Source: Nitratireductor alexandrii (GTDB lineage: Bacteria; Pseudomonadota; Alphaproteobacteria; Rhizobiales; Rhizobiaceae). Taken from it: a stretch of DNA of 64,000 nt. The notes under the pieces are model-generated. The model searched no databases, was not told the DNA's origin, and saw only the letters and a program-made list of their open reading frames with translations. Location: the NCBI RefSeq assembly GCF_004000215.1, contig NZ_RBVY01000005.1, positions 310,001 through 374,000 of the forward strand, in the 5' to 3' direction. This document shows positions 49,156-58,380 of this stretch, piece by piece; position 1 is the first letter of the stretch, and each line of letters starts with the position of its first letter. The translations under genes were made by a program, and so were the position numbers.

Positions 49156-49773
49156 TCAGGGCCGATAAATCCATTGTTCGGGAATGCGCACCGACACCGC
49201 CTCGCCCGTCGCGATCCGGCCGGGTTTTTCCACCCAGGCCACCAGCCCGCGCCGGCGCCTGCCGGCTTTGGGAAACGCCAGCGCGCCGGCCTCGCGGTCG
49301 GGCATGCCCGCATGGTCGGCGACCGAGCGCCCGGCGATGCGGCACGGCCCGTTCTGGCTGTCGACCTTCAAAGTGACGCCGTTCTTGAAGAAAAGCAGCG
49401 TGCCGGCCGGCAGCATCGACAGCCGCGGCACGCCCGAGAAAACGAGATTGGCGCCGATCCATTCCGGCCGGATCTCGCTTATCCCCATGCCGCGCGCGAT
49501 CGCGGCCATCTCGTCGGCCGCCACGATCGAAATCTGGCGTTCGTTGCGCATTTGCGTGCCGCGCGGATACCACGGCTCGCGCCCGCCCGAGCGGCGTGTC
49601 GCGCCGGCGTGAAAGTCGCCTTTGATACCGTCGAAATCGAGATCGAGCGCATCCACGGCCTGGGTGACGAACCCGTCAGACAGCGCGGCGTAGACGCCGT
49701 CGGCACATGCCGAGAGTTTTCGCGTCGGCACGATCTCCGGCTCCGGGTCGAACCGTGTCAGCGGCAAGTCCAT
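49156..49773 (-). CDS. MOSC-domain protein
   Basis: A 205-residue protein of the MOSC family, beta-barrel domains that handle sulfur or bind molybdenum cofactor with a conserved cysteine. The central features are FDGIKGDFHAG, the RNERQISIVAADE region, the IRPEWIGANLVFSG segment and the conserved Cys144 in SQNGPCRIAG, which aligns with the catalytic Cys of the MOSC fold. Small stand-alone MOSC proteins reduce N-hydroxylated substrates in E. coli (YiiM/YcbX); the function here is inferred at family level only. The ATG at 49773 has GGGAGGG upstream. Confidence 0.87.
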   Translation of the reverse strand: MDLPLTRFDPEPEIVPTRKLSACADGVYAALSDGFVTQAVDALDLDFDGIKGDFHAGATRRSGGREPWYPRGTQMRNERQISIVAADEMAAIARGMGISEIRPEWIGANLVFSGVPRLSMLPAGTLLFFKNGVTLKVDSQNGPCRIAGRSVADHAGMPDREAGALAFPKAGRRRRGLVAWVEKPGRIATGEAVSVRIPEQWIYRP

Positions 49774-49846
49774 CGCGCTTCCCTCCCGTGAAAGGCGCGC
49801 ACCTTGGCGCGCGGAGCGGACGAATTCCAGTCAATTGGGATGATCG

Positions 49847-49869
49847 ACCGATCACGCGGATCGATCGGT
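49847..49869 (-). terminator. Stem-loop after the ketoacyl synthase gene
   Basis: ACCGATC (49847-49853) and GATCGGT (49863-49869) form a 7-bp stem in a GATC-rich stretch 23 bases past the synthase stop. No T-run follows, so termination is doubtful. Confidence 0.35.
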
Positions 49870-49891
49870 GAGCCGAGCTCCGAGCGCGGCC

Positions 49892-51100
49892 TCACATCAT
49901 GCGCAACAGCGCCCCGCCGAGCGAATAGCCCGCCCCATAGGTGCACAACAGGCCGAAATCGCCGGCCGTCATGTCGCGATGGTTTTCCGACAACGCGACC
50001 ACGGCGCCGGCGGCGGCGGTGTTGCCGAGCCGGTCGAGCACCATCGGCGCGCGGTCGTGGCCGACCTCCTCGCCGAAGGCGAGCTTCAAGATCATGCCGT
50101 TCATGCGCGCATTGGCCTGGTGCAGCCAGAAGCGGCGCACGGTCTGCGGCGTATGGCCGTGCTCGGCCAGAAAATCGACGATGAAGCGGTGGCTGGCGAT
50201 GGTGACTTCCTTGAACACCTTGTTGCCCTGCTGCTTGATCAGCTTGCCTTCGGTGTCGATGACGCCGACATCGTCCTGCGCGGCCCGGTTCAGATAGGAG
50301 AAATTGGAACGGATATTGTTGGAGAACTGGGTCCAGCTCCGCGTGTCCATCACCTCGAACCGGCCCGGCCGCTCCTCGTCGGGCCCGATCGCCTCGACGA
50401 GCATCGCCGTCGCCGCGTCGCCGAAGATGAAATGGGTCTGCCGGTCGCGGAAATTCAGATGCGGGGTGATCAGCTCCGGCGTGACGACCAGCGCCCGGCG
50501 ATGCGCGCCCGAACGCAAGAGATTGAAGGCGACATGCAGCCCGCCGCTCGCCGACGAGCAGCCGAGGCTGAGATCGAACGCCGCGCCCCGGGCGCCGATC
50601 TCCTTCTGGATCTCGATGCCGATCGCCGGGTAGAGCCGTTCCAGATGCGAGGCCGCGCAGATCACCAGATCGACGTCGGAGGCCGCGATGCCGGCATCGT
50701 CGAGCGCCGCGCGCGCCGCGCGCGCGCCGAACTCGGCCAGCACCGACAGATCGTCGTCGGCCCGCGCGGCGATGCGCGGCGCCATGCGGTCCGGATCGAG
50801 AATGCCCTCCGGGGTGTGGACGTGGCGCTGCCGGATGCCCGAGGCGTGCTCGATGAAGGCCGCGCTCGACTTTTGCAGCGGCGCGCCGCCGTCGGCCGCC
50901 CGGCGCCGGTTTTCGCGCTCGACCCACAGATTGAAACAATCGACCAGCGCTTCGTTGTCGATAAAGGCCTCGGGAATGCTGACCCCGATGCCCGACAGCG
51001 CCACCCGGGCCATCTCGGTTCGGCCGCCGCCCTTGTCCGGCGTGGCGAGGGGGGCGGGCGCGAGGCGCTCCTTGGCTGTGAATGCGCGTGATGCTTCCAT
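49892..51100 (-). CDS. Beta-ketoacyl-ACP synthase III-like protein
   Basis: A 402-residue thiolase-fold protein of the FabH group, which condenses an acyl-CoA or acyl-ACP with malonyl-ACP. The catalytic triad is visible as Cys181 in SLGCSSA, His327 in WLHQAN and Asn360 in GNTAAAG; the last motif is NTSAAS in typical FabH, so the pocket may differ. The inserted N-terminal segment makes it longer than E. coli FabH (317). The ATG at 51100 fits a promoter at 51120-51148; a later ATG at 51013 (MARVAL) is possible but lacks a ribosome site. It stands alone without plsX or other fatty-acid genes, which suggests a specialised lipid or starter-unit role. Confidence 0.88.
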   Translation of the reverse strand: MEASRAFTAKERLAPAPLATPDKGGGRTEMARVALSGIGVSIPEAFIDNEALVDCFNLWVERENRRRAADGGAPLQKSSAAFIEHASGIRQRHVHTPEGILDPDRMAPRIAARADDDLSVLAEFGARAARAALDDAGIAASDVDLVICAASHLERLYPAIGIEIQKEIGARGAAFDLSLGCSSASGGLHVAFNLLRSGAHRRALVVTPELITPHLNFRDRQTHFIFGDAATAMLVEAIGPDEERPGRFEVMDTRSWTQFSNNIRSNFSYLNRAAQDDVGVIDTEGKLIKQQGNKVFKEVTIASHRFIVDFLAEHGHTPQTVRRFWLHQANARMNGMILKLAFGEEVGHDRAPMVLDRLGNTAAAGAVVALSENHRDMTAGDFGLLCTYGAGYSLGGALLRMM

Positions 51101-51119
51101 GCCTGCTCTTTATGCCCGT

Positions 51120-51148
51120 TTTATATCGCAGTGCAACGCAATTGCCAC
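51120..51148 (-). promoter_or_regulatory. Candidate promoter of the ketoacyl synthase gene
   Basis: GTGGCA (51143-51148) and TATAAA (51120-51125) on the minus strand are 17 bp apart; the start point would fall about 12 bases before the ATG at 51100, giving a very short leader. Confidence 0.5.
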
Positions 51149-51194
51149 GGCGCGGTCGCGGCACGCGCCTTGCCGGCGCCGCGGCGCACCCGCC

Positions 51195-51527
51195 TCACCA
51201 GGCACAGATCTTGGTGCTGGTCTGCGGATTGTTCCAGCACGCCGCGTCGTCGCGGCTGCGCACATATTCGCCCGGCAGTGCAATGTTGCGGTCGCCGAAA
51301 TTGACGAACCCGAAGGCGAAGCCCGGCCGGTCGATCACCAGCGAATAGGTCGGGTAGCCGTTCGCCGCGATGACGAACGAGCCGGCCCCGTCGACACCGC
51401 GAAAATCGCAATTGTAATAACCGTCATCGGTGGTGAAGCAGCGCGCCGGCTTGGCGAATGCGGCCGCGCTGCCGAGGCCGAGAGCTGCGACGGCGAGCAG
51501 CGGCGCGGCTAAGAAAAGACGTTTCAT
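51195..51527 (-). CDS. Small secreted protein, unknown function
   Basis: A 110-residue protein with a clear signal peptide (MKRLFLAAPLLAVAALGLG, cleavage near AFAKP) and a mature part of about 86 residues containing four cysteines (CFTT, YNCDF, ACWNN, KICAW), which could form two disulfides in the periplasm. The rest is rich in Gly, Tyr, Phe and Asp, with a YYNCDFRGVDGAGSF segment. No named domain was recognised. The ATG at 51527 has GGAGGG about 11 bases upstream. It is divergent from another small secreted gene at 51707. Confidence 0.78.
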   Translation of the reverse strand: MKRLFLAAPLLAVAALGLGSAAAFAKPARCFTTDDGYYNCDFRGVDGAGSFVIAANGYPTYSLVIDRPGFAFGFVNFGDRNIALPGEYVRSRDDAACWNNPQTSTKICAW

Positions 51528-51693
51528 CGGCAGATTTCCCTCCACAACAAGCGTTGATCGGCCGCGCATTTATCGAGCCACGCACCGCGCGACGGGTCAA
51601 GCGATCCGGTCGCGCATTCACCATCGCCGACGCAACTTCTTTACCGGTGTTGCAGCTCGGCATAGGATCGGCTTGCGGGGAACAACGTGACCG

Positions 51694-51700
51694 AAGGAGG
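51694..51700 (+). promoter_or_regulatory. Ribosome binding site deciding a GTG start
   Basis: AAGGAGG lies six bases before the GTG at 51707 and makes that codon the best start within a longer open frame that begins at 51458. Confidence 0.7.
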
Positions 51701-51706
51701 TCCGCC

Positions 51707-52120
51707 GTGCATATTCGCGCCCTCACCGCACTTGCCGCCATCGCCGTTGCCGCGTCGTCGGGCACCACTGCGGCGGCCGACTACACCTGCAACAGCCTCG
51801 TTCCGTTCGGCCAGAAGATGATCTGTCCCGGCTTCGAGCCCAACTGGGCGGTCGAACTCCTGTGCGAGGGACCGCAAATGACGTCGACCTTCATCGACGC
51901 CTTTTCGGGCGGCGACATCACGACCACGCCCGGCACGGTCACTTTCTCCTCGGAAGACCCGTGGGCCTTCGAGACCAGCCATCCCGTGACCGGCTCGATC
52001 GCCTATACGCCCGCCGGCTGCACCGACGAGGGCGACACCGTCCACGATTTCACCTTCACGCCGACCGGCGCGCCGGGGCTGTCCGGACCGTTCTTCCCGT
52101 TCTGCTGCCGGCTGGAATGA
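51707..52120 (+). CDS. Small secreted Cys-containing protein, COG3650-like segment
   Basis: A 137-residue protein starting with GTG (VHIRALTALAAIAVAA), a signal peptide cleaved near AAADY, and a mature domain with six cysteines. The stretch CPGFEPNWAVELLC recalls the GxEPFW motif of the COG3650 family of periplasmic proteins, and it ends FPFCCRLE. Function is unknown. The GTG start is supported by AAGGAGG six bases upstream; the longer open frame upstream has no family content. Disulfide formation in the periplasm is likely. It is divergent from the 110-residue secreted gene. Confidence 0.72.
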   Translation: MHIRALTALAAIAVAASSGTTAAADYTCNSLVPFGQKMICPGFEPNWAVELLCEGPQMTSTFIDAFSGGDITTTPGTVTFSSEDPWAFETSHPVTGSIAYTPAGCTDEGDTVHDFTFTPTGAPGLSGPFFPFCCRLE

Positions 52121-52236
52121 AGGCGCGCACCGGCACCGATCGTCCGGTTTCCGACGATCGCAGCGATATCCGATGCCAGGACGCGCGCGACAGGGATTTA
52201 CCGGCAAGGGGCGAGCCCCGGCCGCGCCGAGCCTCG

Positions 52237-52656
52237 TCATGACGTGTCGTTTGGCAATCCGGTCCAGCTGCGGCTGAACGCAAACCCATGCTGGCGCGGG
52301 CCGGGACACCGGGGCGCGCCGCCGGCGCGACCGCTCGGGCAGCGAGAACGCCCGCTCAGGCGCAACAGCGCGGCGAGCGCGGCCGCCAGCGCCCTGAAAC
52401 AGACGGCGAGACGCAGCGCCTCGACCGCGTCATTGCGGATACCAGGCATCGGCTCGAGGGCCGATGGCGGCAGGCCCGTCGCCTCGGCGACAAACCCTCT
52501 CGCCACGGGCTCGGCCCGCCGCAATATACACAAAACCAAACAGCGAACGGGCCAGGAGCGGGCGCCGGCGCGCTCGGCCAGCACGGCGAGCGCGCCGAGC
52601 AGCGTCATGATGCGCCGCAAATTCCGCCGGTCCCCTCTCGCCACATCCACGTCCAT
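52237..52656 (-). CDS. Hypothetical protein, Ala/Leu/Arg-rich
   Basis: A possible gene of 139 residues with no recognised domain. After a charged N-terminus there is a hydrophobic stretch (MTLLGALAVLAERAG, then VRCLVLCILRRAEPVARGFV), and near the end many Arg, Gly and Pro residues. The start at 52656 has AAGGG upstream; an inner ATG at 52608 gives 123 residues. The composition of the first 90 residues is protein-like, but the Arg/Gly/Pro-rich tail resembles chance translation of GC-rich DNA, so it may be truncated, misframed or not a gene. It fills an otherwise empty 817-bp gap. Confidence 0.4.
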   Translation of the reverse strand: MDVDVARGDRRNLRRIMTLLGALAVLAERAGARSWPVRCLVLCILRRAEPVARGFVAEATGLPPSALEPMPGIRNDAVEALRLAVCFRALAAALAALLRLSGRSRCPSGRAGGAPRCPGPRQHGFAFSRSWTGLPNDTS

Positions 52657-52937
52657 CTTCGATGGCCCTTCGTTCGCCGGCCGCCATTGTCCATCCGCTT
52701 ATCAGCGGTGTGGACCGGCGCAGGGCGGATTTCGCGCAAGACGTTGATTTTGCGAGGAGCGGTGCCGGCATGTGTCCACACGCCGGCGGCGATGACGGGC
52801 CGGCAGGCGGCTCGTGCCGCTGCAGCGCTCCATGATTGCTGAGTTCTCGATCCCGCTTCAGCGATCAGAACGCGTGCTGCGAGCGAAAGCGGGTGACAGG
52901 CGGATAGCGGCGACTTCAGGCCAGTCGCGCGACCGCC
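52657..52937. other. Intergenic stretch, no gene recognised
   Basis: About 280 bases between the hypothetical gene and relE. I see no clear promoter, repeat, RNA gene or coding frame with family similarity. If the hypothetical gene is not real, the empty region is 52121-52937. Confidence 0.5.
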
Positions 52938-53201
52938 TTAGCGATAGACCTCTCGCCGGTTGCCGATCCGGACGACGAAAATGGTGACCTGCCGGTCCTC
53001 GATTTTCGCAATCACCCGGTAATCTCCAACGCGGTATTTCCAGAAGCCCGAAAGCGGGCCGGCAAGTGCCTCGCCAAGATCACGCGGGTTGGCGAGCGGC
53101 GCGACGCGTTCGCGCAGGAAACGCAAGATGCGCTGGCGATCCCTTGGCGCGAGCCGCGCCATGTCCTTGTCGACCTTGGCGTCGAACTCGATCGTCCACA
53201 C
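52938..53201 (-). CDS. RelE/ParE-superfamily toxin
   Basis: An 87-residue toxin of the RelE/StbE type II toxin-antitoxin superfamily. RelE members cut mRNA in the ribosomal A site, ParE members poison gyrase; this sequence has the RelE-like core WKYRVGDYRVIAKIEDRQ and an Arg/Lys/Tyr-rich C-terminus (RIGNRREVYR), consistent with RNase activity but not proof. It starts with GTG at 53201, two bases after the antitoxin stop, so translation is coupled. The antitoxin precedes it and a perfect palindrome upstream likely controls both. Confidence 0.88.
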   Translation of the reverse strand: MWTIEFDAKVDKDMARLAPRDRQRILRFLRERVAPLANPRDLGEALAGPLSGFWKYRVGDYRVIAKIEDRQVTIFVVRIGNRREVYR

Positions 53202-53203
53202 AC

Positions 53204-53428
53204 TCAGGTCTCGTCGTCGGTGCCGAGACCGTATTTTTCAATCATGGCGTCGAGCGGGACACGCGGCCCGTTTTCCTCGACCCGCCGTTGGGCAAGGTAA
53301 AGGTCTTCGAGGTCGTCGATGTGCTCGATCAACGCCTCGCGCGCATAGAAACTCTTGGTGCGGCCGGTTTTGCGGGCAAGGTCATCAAGGCGCTTCTCAA
53401 GCTCCGGCGGCAAGCGAAGTGCAAGCAT
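53204..53428 (-). CDS. RelB/ribbon-helix-helix antitoxin
   Basis: A 74-residue protein with an N-terminal ribbon-helix-helix fold (MLALRLPPELEKRLDDLARKT-like pattern, DNA-contacting beta strand first) and an acidic C-terminal tail (IDDLEDLYLAQRRVEEN, GLGTDDET) that would neutralise the toxin. It represses its own operon through the palindrome at 53441-53456. The start at 53428 is set by AAGGAG six bases upstream; the ATG at 53449 lies inside the operator and lacks a ribosome site. The downstream toxin is coupled with a two-base gap. No mobile element is seen around the pair. Confidence 0.87.
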   Translation of the reverse strand: MLALRLPPELEKRLDDLARKTGRTKSFYAREALIEHIDDLEDLYLAQRRVEENGPRVPLDAMIEKYGLGTDDET

Positions 53429-53440
53429 GAGCGTCTCCTT

Positions 53441-53456
53441 GCTATACATGTATAGC
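53441..53456. promoter_or_regulatory. Autoregulatory palindrome of the toxin-antitoxin operon
   Basis: GCTATACATGTATAGC is a perfect 16-bp palindrome 12 bp upstream of the antitoxin start, overlapping TATACA/TATAGC -10-like hexamers. The ribbon-helix-helix antitoxin is the likely binder. Confidence 0.75.
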
Positions 53457-53479
53457 GGTGAAGCCCCGCCCGCAATCCC

Positions 53480-55129
<1,650 letters not shown>

Positions 55130-55153
55130 GGCGCGCGTCGCACTCCGTAAGCT

Positions 55154-55260
55154 GGGCTGCGGGGAAAGGGTCGCGGCGTATGTAGGCGAAAGCACCGCCC
55201 GGAGCAATGGGCCAGCGCCGGGCGACCCGGCACCTCGCCGGGCGGCTCGCCCCGCAGCCC
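55154..55260 (-). repeat. Structured intergenic inverted repeat between RNase T2 and ettA
   Basis: GGGCTGCGGGG (55154-55164) and CCCCGCAGCCC (55250-55260) are perfect 11-bp arms enclosing 85 bases that contain a further hairpin, GCCGGG-CGA-CCCGGC. The right arm ends one base before the RNase T2 stop. A candidate ettA promoter (TTGCTC, 17 bp, TACATA) lies inside the loop. Confidence 0.45.
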
Positions 55261-56283
55261 CTATTGCAGGCCGGCGGCGTCGATAATGCCTTTCTGGCAG
55301 CCGCTACTGCCGGTCGGCCGCGCGGCGTGGATGAGCTCGCCCAGCCGCGCCTCCGGCTCCAGGGCGCCCGACAGCGCGATGGTGATCTCGCCGATCAGCC
55401 GGCGCCCGCTCGACGGATCGTCGACGCAGACGACCCGCACCCTTTTCCCCGCGCCTTTGCCGAACGCGGCGTCGAAGGCGCGCCGGATCTCGCCGGCGGT
55501 GACCGTCTCGCCGATCCGCGCGGCGAAGAAGGCGCGCGCCTCGGAGCCGTTGAGCGCCCGCATCAGCGCCAGCGAGCGGCGATAATAGGTCTCGGCGTCG
55601 CCGCCGTAGCACGCGCCGTGCTTGATCCATTCGTGCCGGTGCAGATAGGAGGCCGCGCCCGGCATGACGGTGACGAGCTCGCGCAGCGTCTTCGTCTGCA
55701 GGCCGAGTTCTGGAAGGGTTTTCCAGGCCCCCGCCTTGTCGCGCTCGACAAGGGCGGCCGGCACGCCGCAATAGGCCGTGCCCGGCGGCTGCGGCCACAG
55801 GCCGTGCAGAGAAAAATGCGACGCGTCGAAACGCGCGGCCGTCTGCGTGCGGCATTCGCGCACCGAGGGCCGCGTTTCGCAAAAGCCGGGCTGCCAATTG
55901 ACCGCCAGCACATGGCGGGTCCGGCGGGGCGCTTGTGCGCGCTCCCGCGCGGCCGCCGTCGTGCCGTCGCCGCGGCGGCCGGCCTCGCCCTGCACGAGGC
56001 GTCCGCAGCCGGCCCGCACCCAGCGCCGTTCCGGCGCCGCCCCCGGCATCAGCACCAGATAGTGGGTCGGGTCGGCCCGGTTGGCGGCCAGCGCCGCATA
56101 GGCCTGGCCGGCGCGCGTCCTGACGTTGCCGGGATTGGCCTTTTTGCGGATCGACGGCGTCGCCGGACAGGCCCTGTCGGCGACGAACCGCCCGTCGAGC
56201 GCCACCTCCGCCCTTGCCGGCGCCGGCGGGACCAGGCCGAAAGCCAAGGCCAGAAACAGGCTCGTCAACCGCAGGGCAGGCAT
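55261..56283 (-). CDS. Secreted RNase T2 family ribonuclease
   Basis: RNase T2 enzymes are secreted, acid-tolerant endoribonucleases that leave 2',3'-cyclic phosphates. The 340-residue protein has a signal peptide ([16 protein letters not shown], cleavage near ARAEV) and both catalytic segments: CAS I as HGLWPQ with His160 and CAS II as HEWIKHGAC with His217, Glu218 and His222. Five or more cysteines may pair as in other members. The extra N-terminal 100 residues have no family match. The ATG at 56283 is chosen for its signal peptide and the GGAG upstream. A periplasmic or extracellular role in RNA scavenging is likely. Confidence 0.9.
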   Translation of the reverse strand: MPALRLTSLFLALAFGLVPPAPARAEVALDGRFVADRACPATPSIRKKANPGNVRTRAGQAYAALAANRADPTHYLVLMPGAAPERRWVRAGCGRLVQGEAGRRGDGTTAAARERAQAPRRTRHVLAVNWQPGFCETRPSVRECRTQTAARFDASHFSLHGLWPQPPGTAYCGVPAALVERDKAGAWKTLPELGLQTKTLRELVTVMPGAASYLHRHEWIKHGACYGGDAETYYRRSLALMRALNGSEARAFFAARIGETVTAGEIRRAFDAAFGKGAGKRVRVVCVDDPSSGRRLIGEITIALSGALEPEARLGELIHAARPTGSSGCQKGIIDAAGLQ

Positions 56284-56375
56284 CGCGGACTCCGGAAACG
56301 GGTCGGGTTTCGGACGAAACGGGCATGTTCCTGGCCCGGCAAGGGGCCTGCCTTCCCATATCCGATGGCCCTGTT

Positions 56376-57230
56376 TCAAGTCGCATCGTCGCGCGGACGG
56401 CTCAGCAGCTTCAGCACCGCCTCGCCTCCGGAGGCGGAAAACCCGTCGCCCGCGGCCGGCGCGACGTACCGGACGATGCGCAGCCGCGATCCAGGGACCG
56501 TGGCGGCGCGCACGATATCGTCGGGAACGATGGCATAACGGCCCTGGGTGTAGCGCACCGGCAGCTCGAATTCGGGAAAGACGCCGGCCACGAGTTCGGC
56601 GCAGGTCAGCCGCGCCTTGTCCGTCCAGTCGAAATTATAGTCGAACGGCCGTCCGATCGCCGTGAACAGGCCGGCATATTTTTCGCGCGCCCAGCCCCGT
56701 CCGCCCGGACGCGGGCGCAAAATGACGATTTCGTCGACATCGGTGATCTCGCGCATCGGCGACAGTTGCACGGCGTCGCGCGCCGCCTCGAACACCGGCC
56801 GCCCCGCCCGCAGCCGCTCGCGGTAAGGCCTGACCGCGCTCAGCGACCACGCGCCGAGCGCCCGCATCTCGGCCGGCGTCCCCAGCCACACCGTGGCGTG
56901 GGTGAAATGGCCGGGAATGAGGAGACGGGTCGCGGCCGGGCGCGAGCGGATCACCACGATGTCGAGCGGCCGCAACGCGTCGCGCAGGAACCGCTCCAGC
57001 CCCGCCCGCCCGTGCAGGCGGCCGTGCGGCGCCCTGAGATTGCGCACGATCGGCGCCAGCGGCGCGCCGATCACGCGGGTGAGGGCCAGCCGCGGGTCGA
57101 CATACCCGTCCTTGGCATAGGCCGGCGCGTCTTCGGCCGCGACATAGGTCCTGGCCGCCGCGCATGCGGCCAGCACGGCCGTCAGCATCAGCGCGGCCAG
57201 CCGCGCCGGTGTCGAGCACCCCGAACCCAT
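56376..57230 (-). CDS. YiiX-like permuted papain-fold lipoprotein
   Basis: A 284-residue predicted lipoprotein: lipobox LAAC at residue 23, then a domain of the YiiX/permuted NlpC-P60 group of cysteine peptidases or amidases. In this fold the catalytic His precedes the Cys: His111 in GHFTHATVWLG and Cys210 in LTCAELVAGVF, with RGWAREKYAGL and RPFDYNFDWTD between. Known relatives act on peptidoglycan peptides or lipids, so the substrate is open. The ATG at 57230 gives a proper signal sequence; a much longer open frame upstream is not family sequence. It is divergent from the lipase gene and overlaps no neighbour. Confidence 0.84.
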   Translation of the reverse strand: MGSGCSTPARLAALMLTAVLAACAAARTYVAAEDAPAYAKDGYVDPRLALTRVIGAPLAPIVRNLRAPHGRLHGRAGLERFLRDALRPLDIVVIRSRPAATRLLIPGHFTHATVWLGTPAEMRALGAWSLSAVRPYRERLRAGRPVFEAARDAVQLSPMREITDVDEIVILRPRPGGRGWAREKYAGLFTAIGRPFDYNFDWTDKARLTCAELVAGVFPEFELPVRYTQGRYAIVPDDIVRAATVPGSRLRIVRYVAPAAGDGFSASGGEAVLKLLSRPRDDAT

Positions 57231-57344
57231 GGCGAAAAGCCTAGCATGAAACCGCGCCGGCGCCACGTCGACGCCGCGCGCCCGCTTTGCGATTGCCCGC
57301 GCGGCGATATCGCGCCACTCTTGGCCACCAAACGGGGAGCCACC

Positions 57345-58283
57345 ATGTCCTTCGATCAAGAGCTGGATCTCGACACGCCGACCGGCGCGCGGCTGAAACT
57401 CTATGCCCGCCGGCCGCCCGAGGCGCCGCGCGCCGTCGTGCAGATCAATCACGGCCTGGCCGAGCATGCCGCGCGTTACGCCCGCTTCGCCGATTTTCTC
57501 GCCGGCAACGGCATCGCCAGCTTCGCCCACGACCATCGCGGCCACGGCCACACCCGCGCGCCCGACGCGCCGCCGCGCGTCTTTTCCACCGAGGGCGACG
57601 GCGGCGCCAAGGTGATCGCCGACGTCGCCGCCGTCCACGACCATATCGCGCGAACCCATCCCGGCGTGCCGGTGATCGTCTTCGGCCATTCGATGGGCGG
57701 GCTGATCGCGCTGAACTTCGTGCTGCGGCATTCCGGGCGCGTCGCGGCGGCCGCGATCTGGAACGCCAATTTTTCCGCCGGGCTCACCGGCCGCGCGGCG
57801 CAGGCGCTGCTTGCCTGGGAGCGGTTGCGGCTCGGCTCCGACGTGCCCTCGCGCCTCTTGCCGAAGCTCACCTTCCAGGCCTGGGCCAAACAGGTGCCCG
57901 GCCATCGCACCGCGTTCGACTGGCTGTCGCGCGATCCCGACGAGGTCGACGCCTATATCGCCGATCCGCTGTGCGGCTGGGACGCGTCGGTGTCGATGTG
58001 GCGCGACCTGTTTTCCTGGGTGTTCGCCGGCGCCGCCGACGCCAATTTCGCCGATCTGCGCCGCGAGCTTGCCGTGCAACTGGTCGGCGGCGAACACGAC
58101 CCGGCGACCGATGGCGGCAAGGCGATCCACGCGCTTGCGGCGCGCATGCGGGCGATGGGGTTTTCGAATCTGGTTTCAACGGTTTACGCCGAAACCCGCC
58201 ACGAAAGCCTGAACGAGGTCAATCGCGACGCGATCATGGCCGATTTCATCGCCTGGGTGGACCGGGTTCTGGCCACCGGTTGA
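57345..58283 (+). CDS. Alpha/beta hydrolase, monoacylglycerol lipase-like
   Basis: A 312-residue serine hydrolase of the monoacylglycerol lipase/lysophospholipase group. The oxyanion-hole loop is INHGLAEHAARY, the nucleophile is Ser116 in FGHSMGG, the acid is likely Asp in VGGEHDPATDGG near residue 255, and the base His lies in ETRHESLNE near 285. No signal peptide is visible, so it is probably cytoplasmic or membrane-peripheral. The ATG at 57345 has GGGGAG five bases upstream. It shares a divergent region with the YiiX-like gene and is followed, 97 bp on, by the CoA-transferase gene. Confidence 0.88.
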   Translation: MSFDQELDLDTPTGARLKLYARRPPEAPRAVVQINHGLAEHAARYARFADFLAGNGIASFAHDHRGHGHTRAPDAPPRVFSTEGDGGAKVIADVAAVHDHIARTHPGVPVIVFGHSMGGLIALNFVLRHSGRVAAAAIWNANFSAGLTGRAAQALLAWERLRLGSDVPSRLLPKLTFQAWAKQVPGHRTAFDWLSRDPDEVDAYIADPLCGWDASVSMWRDLFSWVFAGAADANFADLRRELAVQLVGGEHDPATDGGKAIHALAARMRAMGFSNLVSTVYAETRHESLNEVNRDAIMADFIAWVDRVLATG

Positions 58284-58380
58284 TGCGCCAAGCGCATAAG
58301 GCGATGCGGCGAATCCGGGCTGACGCTGGGGCGCTGATTTGGTATTCCGGGGCAACCGAAACAACTGGCGCATAATCCCC

